A stretch of 64,000 bases of DNA. Origin: Motiliproteus sp047633175. Its GTDB lineage: Bacteria > Pseudomonadota > Gammaproteobacteria > Pseudomonadales > Balneatricaceae. Position 1 is the first letter of the stretch, and each line of letters opens with the position of its first letter. The position numbers and the translations under genes are program-made. Shown piece after piece: positions 52,835 to 62,053 of the stretch. The notes under the pieces were generated by a model, which ran no database searches, was not told where the DNA came from, and saw nothing but the letters and a program-made list of their open reading frames with translations. The stretch is from the NCBI GenBank assembly GCA_047633175.1, contig JBLIEQ010000001.1, positions 1-64,000 on the forward strand, given 5' to 3'.

Positions 52835-53503
52835 TTGTACAAACTACTGATAGCCGACGATCATCCGCTGTTTCGTGAGGCCATCGCCGATGTGATCGGC
52901 GGGCGTTATCCGGATGCCGAGATTCTGCAGTGCGAGAATCTTGAGGACGCGGCGGCACTGGCCGCGCAACATGACGATCTGGACCTGATCCTGCTCGACC
53001 TGAATATGCCCGGTATGCATGGCCTTAACGGCCTGATGCAGCTGCGCAACGAATCGCCCGGCATCCCAGTGGTGATTATTTCCGCTGAAGAGGACAAGAG
53101 CATCGTGCTTCAAGCGATGACCTACGGCGCGGTCGGCTTTATTATCAAATCCCTGCCACGCGAGAAGATGACCCAGGCGCTGGAGCAGGTACTGGCCGGA
53201 CAGGTGTATCTGCCTGCCGATGTGATTCGCTCGACCCAGGACAGCAGCCGCAGCCGGCGGCGCATCGATGAACATGCGATCGCCCCCGAGATGCTCAACA
53301 GCCTGACCCGGCGCCAGCTGTTGGTGTTGGAGCGGATGGCCAACGGCGAATCCAACAAGCAGATCGCCTACACCCTGTGTATCGCCGAAACCACGGTCAA
53401 AGCCCATGTCTCTGCGGTACTGCGCAAGCTTAATGTCCATAACCGGATTCAGGCGGTGCTATCGGCGGGTAATATAGACTTTAATCAATATCTTAAACGC
53501 TAA
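52835..53503 (+). CDS. erbR: ErbR/AgmR-like LuxR-family response regulator
   Basis: This regulator has an N-terminal receiver domain (LLIADDHPLFREA, phospho-acceptor Asp in LILLDLNMPG) and a C-terminal LuxR-type helix-turn-helix (LTRRQLLVLERMANGESNKQ, TTVKAHVSAVLRKLNV). It matches ErbR (AgmR) of Pseudomonas, which activates PQQ ethanol oxidation. TTG 52835 with AGGAG 6 bases upstream is preferred over ATG 52802. It converges on the NahK-like kinase gene with no bases between the stops. Confidence 0.85.
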   Translation: MYKLLIADDHPLFREAIADVIGGRYPDAEILQCENLEDAAALAAQHDDLDLILLDLNMPGMHGLNGLMQLRNESPGIPVVIISAEEDKSIVLQAMTYGAVGFIIKSLPREKMTQALEQVLAGQVYLPADVIRSTQDSSRSRRRIDEHAIAPEMLNSLTRRQLLVLERMANGESNKQIAYTLCIAETTVKAHVSAVLRKLNVHNRIQAVLSAGNIDFNQYLKR

Positions 53504-55813
53504 TCAAGCCCGGCTGAGTAGATGGAGCATCACCGCCTTGAGCTTGGCCGGACGCACCGGCTTGTTCATCAGCTGATGGCCGAGCGCGCGGATCTGCTGC
53601 TTCAGATCATTGCTGTAGTTCGCGGTGATCATCAGCACAGGTGCCTCTATACCCAGCTCTGCCGCCATCCTCTGTACCGCATCCAGGCCGGTCTGCCGGT
53701 TATCGAGATGGTAATCGGCGATGATCAGCTCCAGACCCGGTAACTCGCCAGAGCGCTCGCTGATGCCCTCATAACTAAGTGCGGTCAGCACCTCGCAGCC
53801 CCAACCCTCGAGCAATAGCTGCATCGCCTCACAGATACTGCGCTCGTTATCGAGCACTAGCACCCGCCGCCCTCGCAACTGCGCCTCGGCAGGTGGCTGA
53901 TCGATCCCGGCCCGGGCAGAATCCGCCTGCTGCTGGTACAGGTCCAGTTCACCGAAGGGCACCAGCACCGAGAAGCAGGATCCGACACCCGGAGTCGACT
54001 GCACCGATACTTGATGACCGAGGATACCGGACATCTTATCGACGATCGCCAACCCCAACCCCAGACCTTTATCGCGGGCCGAATTATCCCGGAACGAATT
54101 GTCGTGCTGAACACGATTAAACTCCTCAAAGATCTCCTGCTGTTTATCCGCTGCGATGCCGATGCCGGTATCCCACACCTGGATAGAGACGCCCTGCGCC
54201 GTCCGCCGGCAACCGAGCACAACCCTGCCCTCGGTGGTATAACGCAGCGCATTACTGAGGAAGTTTCGCAGAATCCGCGCCAATAGCTGACTGTCGGTGG
54301 CAATCACGGCACTGGAGGGGATCCAGTTAAACGCGAGCCGGCTCTGGGCGGCCAGGGTCTGAAACTCATTGGCCAGATTGCCCAGCAGCTGATCAGCGCT
54401 AAAGGCGGTGATATCGGGTTTAACGACCCCGGCATCAAGCTTGGAGATATCCACCAGCGCGGCCAGCAGGCTCTCGACATCTTCGAGCGAATAATTCAGG
54501 GACTGCACCAGCGCCCGGGCCTTATCCTCCAGCGGACGCTCCAGCAGGGAGGCGGAAAACAGCCGTGCCGCATTCATCGGCTGCAGCAAATCGTGGCTGG
54601 CGGCGGCCAGAAACCGGGTCTTAGACTGGTTGGCCTGCTCGGCCTCTTTGGTCGCCTCCAGCAGGCGGTTGCCGATCAGCCGACGTTCATCGATCTCCCG
54701 CAGCAGCTGCTGATTCACCTTCGTCAGCTCGACGGTGCGCGCCTCGACCCGGGACTCCATATGTTGGTAGGCCTGGGCCAGGGCTTCGGCGCTTCGGCTG
54801 CGTTCGGTAATATCGGTATAGGTATTGACGAACTCGCCACTCGGCAGCGGATGACTGCAGATCTCTAAAATCCGGCCATCAATAAGCTTCTGTTCCAGCC
54901 GCAGACAGGGCCGACCCTGCCTGTCCCGACTGCAGGGGTTGAGATCAGAGACCTGACTACCGGCCATCAGCAGGGTAAAGGAATCACCCCGTCTGAGGGT
55001 CGCTGTCGATCTACCAATCAGCTCACAGAAGCGCTGATTCCAGGTCTCCAACTGGTTATCCGCATTGACCAGCACCACGCTCTGGGAGAGGTTGTCCAGG
55101 GTGTGTTGTAGCACCCGGGATTTGTTCGCCAGCGCCCGCTCGCGCAACGCCCGCTCGTTTTCGATCAGGGCGGTGATATCTTTATAGAGCACCACCAGGC
55201 CGCCATCGCCGGTCTTGCGCTGGCTGACCTGAACCCAGCCGCCGCCACGCATTCGAAACACCTTACTATCGCCCAGCGAGGGTGCCTGGGGTACAAAATC
55301 GGCACCCGAGCCATAATGGCGCTCGATTAAACGGCCTTTCTTGGCCAGTCCCATAATCTCTTCGTAATGGACCCCGGGACGAATCTCGATCCCCGAGGCT
55401 TGCCAGAACGCCTTGAATTTGGAGTTAGCCAGCAGCAGGCGCCGGTCTTTGTCATAAAGCACGAAGGCATCGGAGATACTCTCGATCGCATCCTGGAGAT
55501 TGCCATGTGCGGTCCGGGCTTCGCTGTTGGCCTGCTTGAGCGCCTGATTGCTGTGTTTGATATCCTCCAGCGCGATATTCAGGGCGAGGGTCTGTTCGCG
55601 CACCTGTTCGGCCAGAAATACCGCGTGTTCGAAGTTGCCATAGGCCCCGTCATGCTGACCGGGTCCGGATTCGACCCGCTGCATCAGCGCGCGGTTGATC
55701 TTGCCGAGCTTGATATTCTCGGCCCGCGCCTGATCCAGTTCTTGTTGCAACTTTAGTTGCAGACAGGGCTGAGGCTGTAGAGGGTGCTGAGGCGCCGCGG
55801 GGTTAGCAGCCAC
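53504..55813 (-). CDS. nahK: NahK/ErcS'-like hybrid sensor histidine kinase
   Basis: This 769-residue kinase has a coiled-coil N-terminus, two PAS domains, a HisKA region with the phospho-acceptor His in ASHDLLQPMNAARLF, an HATPase domain (DKGLGLGLAIVDKMSGIL) and a C-terminal receiver whose acceptor Asp is in LIIADYHLDN. GTG 55813 is chosen because GGGGAG lies 7 bases upstream and it overlaps the FIST stop; the longer frame runs to 55882. In Pseudomonas the same kinase lies beside a NosP FIST protein and ErbR, and controls biofilm formation and ethanol oxidation genes. Confidence 0.8.
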   Translation of the reverse strand: MAANPAAPQHPLQPQPCLQLKLQQELDQARAENIKLGKINRALMQRVESGPGQHDGAYGNFEHAVFLAEQVREQTLALNIALEDIKHSNQALKQANSEARTAHGNLQDAIESISDAFVLYDKDRRLLLANSKFKAFWQASGIEIRPGVHYEEIMGLAKKGRLIERHYGSGADFVPQAPSLGDSKVFRMRGGGWVQVSQRKTGDGGLVVLYKDITALIENERALRERALANKSRVLQHTLDNLSQSVVLVNADNQLETWNQRFCELIGRSTATLRRGDSFTLLMAGSQVSDLNPCSRDRQGRPCLRLEQKLIDGRILEICSHPLPSGEFVNTYTDITERSRSAEALAQAYQHMESRVEARTVELTKVNQQLLREIDERRLIGNRLLEATKEAEQANQSKTRFLAAASHDLLQPMNAARLFSASLLERPLEDKARALVQSLNYSLEDVESLLAALVDISKLDAGVVKPDITAFSADQLLGNLANEFQTLAAQSRLAFNWIPSSAVIATDSQLLARILRNFLSNALRYTTEGRVVLGCRRTAQGVSIQVWDTGIGIAADKQQEIFEEFNRVQHDNSFRDNSARDKGLGLGLAIVDKMSGILGHQVSVQSTPGVGSCFSVLVPFGELDLYQQQADSARAGIDQPPAEAQLRGRRVLVLDNERSICEAMQLLLEGWGCEVLTALSYEGISERSGELPGLELIIADYHLDNRQTGLDAVQRMAAELGIEAPVLMITANYSNDLKQQIRALGHQLMNKPVRPAKLKAVMLHLLSRA

Positions 55814-56984
55814 TCTCTGGCTCCCCGAGTGCGACACCGGTAAAGGTATGATTGAGATGCATGCCGTTAAACTGCTCGCCATAGGTATTAAAACCGATCA
55901 CCCGGTTAGCACTCAGCACCCCTGAGATCCTGTCGTTAAGTGAACGCTGCTCGGACTCCAGACGGCGGAAGATACAGTCGTAACCGATCACCAGTTGCGG
56001 CGGACCTATCTTGCGTTTGATACCCGCGAACAGCTCTTCGAGCCCCTCGGCCATATCACCACAGCGGGAGCGGGTCAGTACGATGCCGGTTTCAACGGCG
56101 CAGTAAAAGGTCAGGCTCAGGTCATCGTTGGCCTTCTGAATGGCCCGGGGGTAATAGCGTTCGCCAATCCGCACCGACAGCGGGTTCATCGCAAAGACAT
56201 GCGGATCCAGCTGCGCCACCGACAGATTCAGCGCCCGGGCGTACTCCTCGGCCGCCGGTGCAGCATTGAATTCGATAACCCGTCTCTGGCTGCTGTCGGC
56301 CTCGGTGACCACCAGCTTTTCATCAGTATCGATCAGGTGATCGATACTGAACACCTCGAAACGACTGCGACTGTTAACCAGAATCAAGATCGCCGCATCG
56401 GAGTGGAACTGACCCTGATAATAAACCTGGGTATCACGAAAGTGCAAATCATCACCGGCCGAGCCACCCAGCAACGGAATACTGCCCAGATGGGCGCTGA
56501 GCACATTCAACAGCTGCTCTTCGCGAACCGATAGGCCATCGAGCAGCGCCAGCGCGAAGGAGTGACCCATGATCGGTGCCACCTGTTTCTGACGGCACCT
56601 CTCGAGCATGCCATGCACCAGGGTCTGGGCATCTGAAAAACTAAAGTCTGCCAGGTTGTTGAACAGCGACGCCTCGATCGCGAAGTGTTCCGCGCTGAAG
56701 CCGATCGCGGTGACACTCCCCTGGGTATACCCCTGGGAGCTGATCTCTCCGGCGCTGGTGCAACCGACCAGCGGGATCTCCCCAAAACGCAGTTGCAATG
56801 CCTTCGACAAGGCCTCCAGGTCATACTGAGTACCGCAGAAGAACAGCACCAGGCTCAGGGGCTGAACCCCCAGCTCCTGATACAGCTGTTCGGCGACCGC
56901 CCTGACATCCGGGTTATGACTGACGCTGGTGAGCACGGTGGCTTTTGAAGAGACTGGCTGACTAATTAACACGCGACACCTCAC
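55803..56984 (-). CDS. NosP-like FIST-domain sensory protein
   Basis: This 393-residue protein consists of an N-terminal FIST domain (LVLFFCGTQYDLEALSKAL, LVGCTSAGEISSQGY) and a FIST-C domain (GFNTYGEQFNGMHLNHT). In Pseudomonas, NosP is a heme FIST protein that senses nitric oxide and inhibits the cotranscribed kinase NahK. Here it overlaps the NahK-like gene by 11 bases, supporting the same pair. The start is GTG 56984; GTG 56972 with GAGGTG upstream is an alternative. Heme binding cannot be shown from sequence. Confidence 0.8.
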   Translation of the reverse strand: MRCRVLISQPVSSKATVLTSVSHNPDVRAVAEQLYQELGVQPLSLVLFFCGTQYDLEALSKALQLRFGEIPLVGCTSAGEISSQGYTQGSVTAIGFSAEHFAIEASLFNNLADFSFSDAQTLVHGMLERCRQKQVAPIMGHSFALALLDGLSVREEQLLNVLSAHLGSIPLLGGSAGDDLHFRDTQVYYQGQFHSDAAILILVNSRSRFEVFSIDHLIDTDEKLVVTEADSSQRRVIEFNAAPAAEEYARALNLSVAQLDPHVFAMNPLSVRIGERYYPRAIQKANDDLSLTFYCAVETGIVLTRSRCGDMAEGLEELFAGIKRKIGPPQLVIGYDCIFRRLESEQRSLNDRISGVLSANRVIGFNTYGEQFNGMHLNHTFTGVALGEPESGC

Positions 56985-57065
56985 AGATCCATTTCATCGC
57001 CATTATCTTAAGTCTAAGACGGGCGTTTCAACATGGTACTTAGGGCCTATTTAAACCCTGATTCC

Positions 57066-57114
57066 GTAGGCTGGAATGGGATGCAATCCCAGCAATCCCA
57101 GCAACCCCAGCAAT
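57066..57114. repeat. Degenerate family A REP with CAATCCCAG repeats
   Basis: GTAGGCTGGAATGGGATGCA is followed by CAATCCCAG repeated three times with small changes. It is a broken copy of the family A palindrome expanded by 10-bp slippage, in the gap 56985-57199. Confidence 0.65.
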
Positions 57115-57199
57115 ACCGTGCCCGGTGAGCCACCCTATTCGAGAGCAGAGGTAGCGTAAAGGATACCGCCAGGTTTTCGCTGACAAGAATGCTGCTTAA

Positions 57200-59527
57200 G
57201 TGCTGTCCAGACAGCGCCGAAGTCGCATTGTTAAGGATCTTAGTCAGGCAGCATCATTGAGACACCCTGATTATCTGTGCTGGGAGTACATTATTAACCT
57301 GCCGACTTTCAACCTATCGAACCTGAACCTTCCGACCCTCAATCTACCGAACCTCAAACGCTTAGCACCCCGGCTGCTGCTGGGCCCGCTGCTCAGCATA
57401 GTGCTGAGCGCATTGCTAGGCCCTCAACTAGGTCCTCAACTACAAGCCGCCACGACCACAGCCGGAGAACAGGAAGGTGCGGGAGCCTATCAGAGCCTGA
57501 TTCAGACGTTGTTTCCGAAGGCGACCCGGATCGAGCCCAAACTCGAAGCGTTCCCGGTCTACCCCGTCTATCAACTGCAGCAGCTGCTGGGCTACGCCTA
57601 CGAATCCAACGACCTGTACGACCTGGTCGGCTTCTCCGGAAAGCCGATCAAGCTGATGATAGGCCTGGGTGCCGAGGGGCGTTTCAGCGGGGTCAGGGTC
57701 CTGGATCACCATGAACCGGTGTTTCTGCACGGCCTGGGTGAGCAGCCGCTGTTCGATTTTGTAAAACAGTATCAGGGCCTCTCGCTCAGAGATCCCATCG
57801 TGATAGGCGCAGGAAACAGCAATACGACCTCTGAGGACGGGCCTGTCATCATCGATGGCGTGACCAAGGCCACGGTGTCGGTGGTGATTATCAACGATAC
57901 GGTCTTGTCGGCGTCGCTGCAGGTGGCGCGCGCCAAGCTCGAGGGGTTCGCTCAACAGGTCTCAGCCACCCCCAAACCTGCGCTGTTTGAACTCCTGAAC
58001 AGCGCGCAGCTGCTTGAACGCGGCTATCTGCAACACTGGCGCATCAGCCGCGAAGAGGCCGAAGACGCACTGGGGCAGTCGCTGGACAGCTACCCCTCGC
58101 TGGCACCCGGCCTGACGCAAAGCGATGACAAGGCGCTCTTTAGCGAACTCTACTTCGCCTACCTTAGCGCCCCCATTATCGGTCGCAACCTGCTCGGTGA
58201 TACCCGCTATCAGCAGCTACTCGACACGCTCAGGGCCGATGATCAGGTGCTGGCGGTCTTTTCCCGGGGGCCCTTCGGGCATGTGCCCGAGACTTTTACA
58301 CCCGGCAGCGTACCGCGTCGTCTGTCGCTGCAACAGCAGGGGCTCTCGATCGAGCTGCGTGACCTGAATCAGCTCGATGAAGCCAGGATCCAGAAGTTGC
58401 CCTTCGCCGTCGGCGGCATGCCCCGTTTCGAGCGGGCGCATCTTTTTCGCATCCGAGGCCATGCGGGGTTCAATCCGGGTGCCCAGACCGCCTTAACACT
58501 CAACGTCGACCTGGCACGCAACCCGCTGATCCGGGATCAGGCCCGCTTCAGCCATAGCTATCAACTCGACGCCGCGCTGTTCGACTGGGCCGAGATCGTA
58601 CCAGAATACAGGGCGCCGCTCTGGCTGCGGATCTGGCAGCAGAAACTGCCGCAGATCGCTATCCTGGTTGGCGCGCTGATCCTGCTCAGCGTGGTGTTCG
58701 TGCTGCAGCGCCGCCTCAGCCACCGAGGACCACTGCTCACCGGGTTCCGCTACTGCTTCCTGGGCTTCACCCTGTTCTATATCGGCATCTACGCCCAGGG
58801 GCAGCTGTCGGTGGTGAACATCTATACCTTGCTGCTAGCCATCGTCGATGGTTTCGACATCCGTCTGTTCCTGCTCGATCCCCTCATCTTTATCCTCTGG
58901 TGCTACACCTTTATCAGCCTGTTTCTCTGGGGTCGCGGGCTCTACTGCGGTTGGCTCTGCCCTTTCGGTGCGCTCCAGGAGCTGTTGGGCTGGGTGGCGC
59001 TGCGGCTGGGGATCAAACAGTGGCGCGTCGCAGAGCACTGGCACCGGCGGCTGCGGCTGCTCAAATACCCGATCCTGGTCGGCCTGGTCGCCACCTCCTT
59101 CGTGTCGCTGACGCTGGCCGAACAGCTGGCCGAGATCGAACCCTTCAAGACCAGCATGACCCTGGTCTTCGTCCGCCACTGGCCCTTCGTCTTCTACGCT
59201 CTGTTACTGCTGGGCCTGGGGATGTTTATTCATAAATTCTATTGCCGCTATCTCTGCCCCCTGGGCGCGGCACTAGCGATTATCGGCAAGCTACGTCGCT
59301 TTAGCTGGCTGGATAGGATCGAACTCTGCGGCAACCCCTGCCAGCGCTGTAAACACAGCTGCGGTATCGATGCGATCAAACCCGACGGGGCGATCGATTA
59401 TGACGAATGCATCCAGTGTCTGGAGTGTGTGGTAATCCTTCAGGATCCCGGCAAGTGCGTCGATTCTCTGCAGCAGGCCAAACGCAGCCAACGGGCCGAA
59501 GCAAACCTGATCCTTAGTCAATCCTGA
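57200..59527 (+). CDS. NosR/NirI-like membrane flavoprotein with iron-sulfur clusters
   Basis: This 775-residue protein has a periplasmic FMN-binding domain (residues about 150-250, with an FMN-attachment-like DGVTKATVSVVIIND near 217), a run of membrane helices, two CxxxCP motifs (GLYCGWLCPFGALQE and YCRYLCPLGAALA), and cytoplasmic cysteine sets for 4Fe-4S clusters (CGNPCQRCKHSCG, CIQCLECV). This is the NosR/NirI plan, a flavin-to-iron-sulfur electron path across the membrane. No nos or nir genes are present; it lies beside the alcohol-oxidation regulators. The start (GTG 57200) is weak, and the N-terminus holds an odd NLPTFNLSNLNLPTLNLPNL repeat. Confidence 0.75.
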   Translation: MLSRQRRSRIVKDLSQAASLRHPDYLCWEYIINLPTFNLSNLNLPTLNLPNLKRLAPRLLLGPLLSIVLSALLGPQLGPQLQAATTTAGEQEGAGAYQSLIQTLFPKATRIEPKLEAFPVYPVYQLQQLLGYAYESNDLYDLVGFSGKPIKLMIGLGAEGRFSGVRVLDHHEPVFLHGLGEQPLFDFVKQYQGLSLRDPIVIGAGNSNTTSEDGPVIIDGVTKATVSVVIINDTVLSASLQVARAKLEGFAQQVSATPKPALFELLNSAQLLERGYLQHWRISREEAEDALGQSLDSYPSLAPGLTQSDDKALFSELYFAYLSAPIIGRNLLGDTRYQQLLDTLRADDQVLAVFSRGPFGHVPETFTPGSVPRRLSLQQQGLSIELRDLNQLDEARIQKLPFAVGGMPRFERAHLFRIRGHAGFNPGAQTALTLNVDLARNPLIRDQARFSHSYQLDAALFDWAEIVPEYRAPLWLRIWQQKLPQIAILVGALILLSVVFVLQRRLSHRGPLLTGFRYCFLGFTLFYIGIYAQGQLSVVNIYTLLLAIVDGFDIRLFLLDPLIFILWCYTFISLFLWGRGLYCGWLCPFGALQELLGWVALRLGIKQWRVAEHWHRRLRLLKYPILVGLVATSFVSLTLAEQLAEIEPFKTSMTLVFVRHWPFVFYALLLLGLGMFIHKFYCRYLCPLGAALAIIGKLRRFSWLDRIELCGNPCQRCKHSCGIDAIKPDGAIDYDECIQCLECVVILQDPGKCVDSLQQAKRSQRAEANLILSQS
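57300..57360 (+). repeat. Degenerate 15-bp tandem repeat in the NosR-like N-terminus
   Basis: Codons for N-L-[PS]-[TN]-[FL] repeat four times and diverge at the DNA level. They add a stretch of about 20 residues before the first membrane helix. Confidence 0.6.
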
Positions 59528-60168
59528 TTCTGATAAGGCTCAGTCTGGGTGTTTCTTTTGTGGGTTAGGTTTCAGCCTGACATCGCTGCATCTTGCTAGT
59601 ACTGTCGGACTACATTCCACCCACAAAATATCGATCCAAAGCGGGCACCATACTGGCATTGCCGGACTACTTTCTACCCCCAAAACGCCGACCCACAAAA
59701 GGGTCCGACCACAAAACGCCGGCCAACTCATCCGCCAGACCAGCGCCTGAATGTTCGGGGGCTAGTATCTGAGAACGCCAGGACTTAGGATGGCCGCGAC
59801 AGGATGGATATCAGCTATTACCATACGGTCACTCATCACCTGCGAATATCATAACGCGCTCTAATCACCAGAATCTGGTGCAATAAAGACCTGCTTTTCA
59901 ATAGCTTTATAATATACCTCCGAATCCTGATCGCTGACATCCGTGCGCATGAAACCAGCGTACGCTATCCGTTTTGGATACCTGGAGTAATGCACTCGCC
60001 CTTAGCTTACCGACTCAGCGTCGGTATTCTGTTGTTACTTGTCGCTATATTCGCACTACGCGGGCCTCCTTACGCGTAACTTTATTAACGCCAAGACGCA
60101 GGCACCTGCATCACAGGGTGCAGCGCTCCCATCCATACATCTAATCATCAATAAAAAGAGGAAGGGTT
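59528..60168. other. Long gap before the osmoprotectant operon
   Basis: This 641-base region holds family B REP-like repeats at about 59559-59720 (GTGGGTTAGGTTTCAGCCTG, TGTCGGACTACATTCC, ACCCACAAAA several times) and TATAATATACC near 59907, a possible -10. A 29-codon ORF at 59990-60079 is listed separately. No larger gene is present. The promoter of the operon should lie between 59880 and 60160. Confidence 0.6.
59990..60079 (+). CDS. Possible 29-aa single-helix membrane peptide
   Basis: The frame encodes MHSPLAYRLSVGILLLLVAI then FALRGPPYA and a TAA. It is one hydrophobic helix with a short basic tail. GGAG lies close upstream, with a spacing shorter than ideal. It may be a small membrane peptide, the stub of a lost gene, or chance. 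It ends 89 bases before the permease start. Confidence 0.3.
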   Translation: MHSPLAYRLSVGILLLLVAIFALRGPPYA

Positions 60169-60813
60169 TTGGAAACCATTAGCTTTATTTTCGAGAACCT
60201 GGGAATGATTGGTGGCCTCACCCTGGAGCATATCGCCCTGGTCGGAGTGGCCGTAGGACTGGCAATCATTACCGGAGTACCTATAGGTATTGCGATTACT
60301 CAAAATGAACGAGCAGCCAGTGCTGTGCTTTACTGCGCATCAATTCTTATTACCATCCCCTCTATCGCCCTTTTTGGGCTGATGATCCCACTGCTATCCC
60401 TGTTCGGGCACGGGATAGGCTATGTACCGGCAGTGATTGCGGTACTGCTCTACTCCCAGCTACCGATTATCCGCAACACCTACACGGCGATCAACAACGT
60501 CGATCCGGCTTTGCGAGAAGCGGCCCGAGGCCTCGGCATGACTCCGATTCAGCGCCTGAATATGGTGGAAATCCCGCTGGCCATTCCGGTCATCATGGCG
60601 GGCATACGTACTGCTGTCGTCATGAATATCGGCGTTATGGCGATCGCGGCCTATATCGGCGCCGGTGGCCTGGGCACGTTAATCAGTCGCGGCATCTCCC
60701 AAACCGATCCCCGTCAACTGATCGCGGGCGCATTAGCTGTCAGCGTACTGGCGGTCGTTGCTGATTACGCGCTGCTCTACTGCCAGCGCAAGCTCACCCC
60801 CAGGGGGATCTGA
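60169..60813 (+). CDS. Osmoprotectant ABC permease (YehW-like)
   Basis: This 214-residue permease of the OpuC/OsmU/Yeh group has five or six helices and the EAA loop (REAARGLGMTPIQRLNMVEI) that contacts the ATPase. The start is TTG at 60169-60171, with AGAGGA 6 bases upstream; no ATG is available. It is the first of four genes in the order permease, ATPase, permease, binding protein, the same set as Escherichia coli yehWXYZ. It should import glycine betaine, proline betaine or a similar compound. Confidence 0.85.
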   Translation: METISFIFENLGMIGGLTLEHIALVGVAVGLAIITGVPIGIAITQNERAASAVLYCASILITIPSIALFGLMIPLLSLFGHGIGYVPAVIAVLLYSQLPIIRNTYTAINNVDPALREAARGLGMTPIQRLNMVEIPLAIPVIMAGIRTAVVMNIGVMAIAAYIGAGGLGTLISRGISQTDPRQLIAGALAVSVLAVVADYALLYCQRKLTPRGI

Positions 60814-60886
60814 CAGATCCTGCGCATAATCCCGCGTCCTTTTAAAAACATCCGCATTTATTGAGCGCTGGTAAGAGAGACTACTG

Positions 60887-62053
60887 ATGATACAGCTCGA
60901 GAGTTTAACTAAAGTTTTTGAGACCCCGCAAGGGCTCGTGACCGCTGCCGATCATATCGATATGCGGGTCCCGGAAGGTGAAATTTGCGTGCTGCTCGGC
61001 CCTTCCGGATGCGGCAAGACCACGACGCTGAAGATGATCAACCGAATCGTTCCGTCCACCTCCGGCCGAGTGCTTATCAACGGCGAGGACACCACAGATC
61101 TAGATACCATCACGTTGCGACGTAACATCGGTTATGTGATCCAGCAGATCGGTCTGTTCCCTAATATGACCATCGAGGAGAACATCAGCGTAGTGCCCAA
61201 GCTGCTGGGGTGGAACAAGGCGCGTTACCTGGCGCGAGCCGCCGAGCTGCTGGATATGGTCGCCATGGATCCGAACGCCTTCCTCAAACGCTACCCCAAT
61301 GAACTCTCCGGTGGCCAGCAGCAACGGATCGGTGTGATCCGGGCTCTGGCCGGTGATCCGCCCGTGATGCTGATGGACGAGCCTTTCGGTGCCATCGATC
61401 CCATCAACCGGGTGATCATTCAGGACGAGTTTCTGAAGATGCAGCAGGAACTCAAGAAGACCGTTATCTTTGTCAGTCACGACATCGATGAAGCGGTGAA
61501 GATGGCCGACAAGATCGCCATTTTCAGCACCGGCAAACTGATTCAGTTCGATTCACCCGATCGCACCCTGGCCCATCCCCGCAACGATTTTGTTAAAGAC
61601 TTTGTGGGCACCGACCGGACCCTTAAACGGTTGCGCCTGGTAAAAGTTGCGGATGTGATTGTCACTCAGGTAGCGTCCGTACGCCCGGAGGATAGCCTCA
61701 AGCACGCGCTGCGGCTGATGGAGAGCCTTGACCACATCGCCGTTACGATGGTGGATACTAACAACCACCCCATAGGCACCGTACACCTGTCATTGGCCCA
61801 GACCAAACAGGGCACCTGCGGTGAACACCACCAGGGTCTGCACGCCATTGCTAATATCGATGATGACCTGCGGGCAGTGGCCTCCTGTATGTTCAGTTAC
61901 GACACGACCTGGATGCCCTGTGTGAACGACCGGGGAGTGTTCTGCGGCGAGATCACCCAGCGGGGGATCACCCACTACCTGAGTGCGACCTATCGTGATA
62001 GTGGCACGGCGAGCCATGAAGCCAACCAGGACCAGGATACGCATCATGGATAA
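60887..62053 (+). CDS. Osmoprotectant ABC ATP-binding protein with CBS region (YehX-like)
   Basis: This 388-residue ATPase has Walker A GPSGCGKTT, signature LSGGQQQRIGVIRAL and Walker B VMLMDEPFGAIDP, all intact. The C-terminal 130 residues form a divergent tandem CBS module, which in OpuA/OpuC ATPases gates transport by ionic strength. The C-terminal tail is rich in Asp, Gln and His. It overlaps the next permease by 8 bases. Confidence 0.9.
   Translation: MIQLESLTKVFETPQGLVTAADHIDMRVPEGEICVLLGPSGCGKTTTLKMINRIVPSTSGRVLINGEDTTDLDTITLRRNIGYVIQQIGLFPNMTIEENISVVPKLLGWNKARYLARAAELLDMVAMDPNAFLKRYPNELSGGQQQRIGVIRALAGDPPVMLMDEPFGAIDPINRVIIQDEFLKMQQELKKTVIFVSHDIDEAVKMADKIAIFSTGKLIQFDSPDRTLAHPRNDFVKDFVGTDRTLKRLRLVKVADVIVTQVASVRPEDSLKHALRLMESLDHIAVTMVDTNNHPIGTVHLSLAQTKQGTCGEHHQGLHAIANIDDDLRAVASCMFSYDTTWMPCVNDRGVFCGEITQRGITHYLSATYRDSGTASHEANQDQDTHHG

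Noticed and set aside
57200..59527. Nitrous oxide reductase operon
   Set aside because: Only the NosR/NirI-like gene is present; no nosZ, nosD, nosF or nosY genes were seen.
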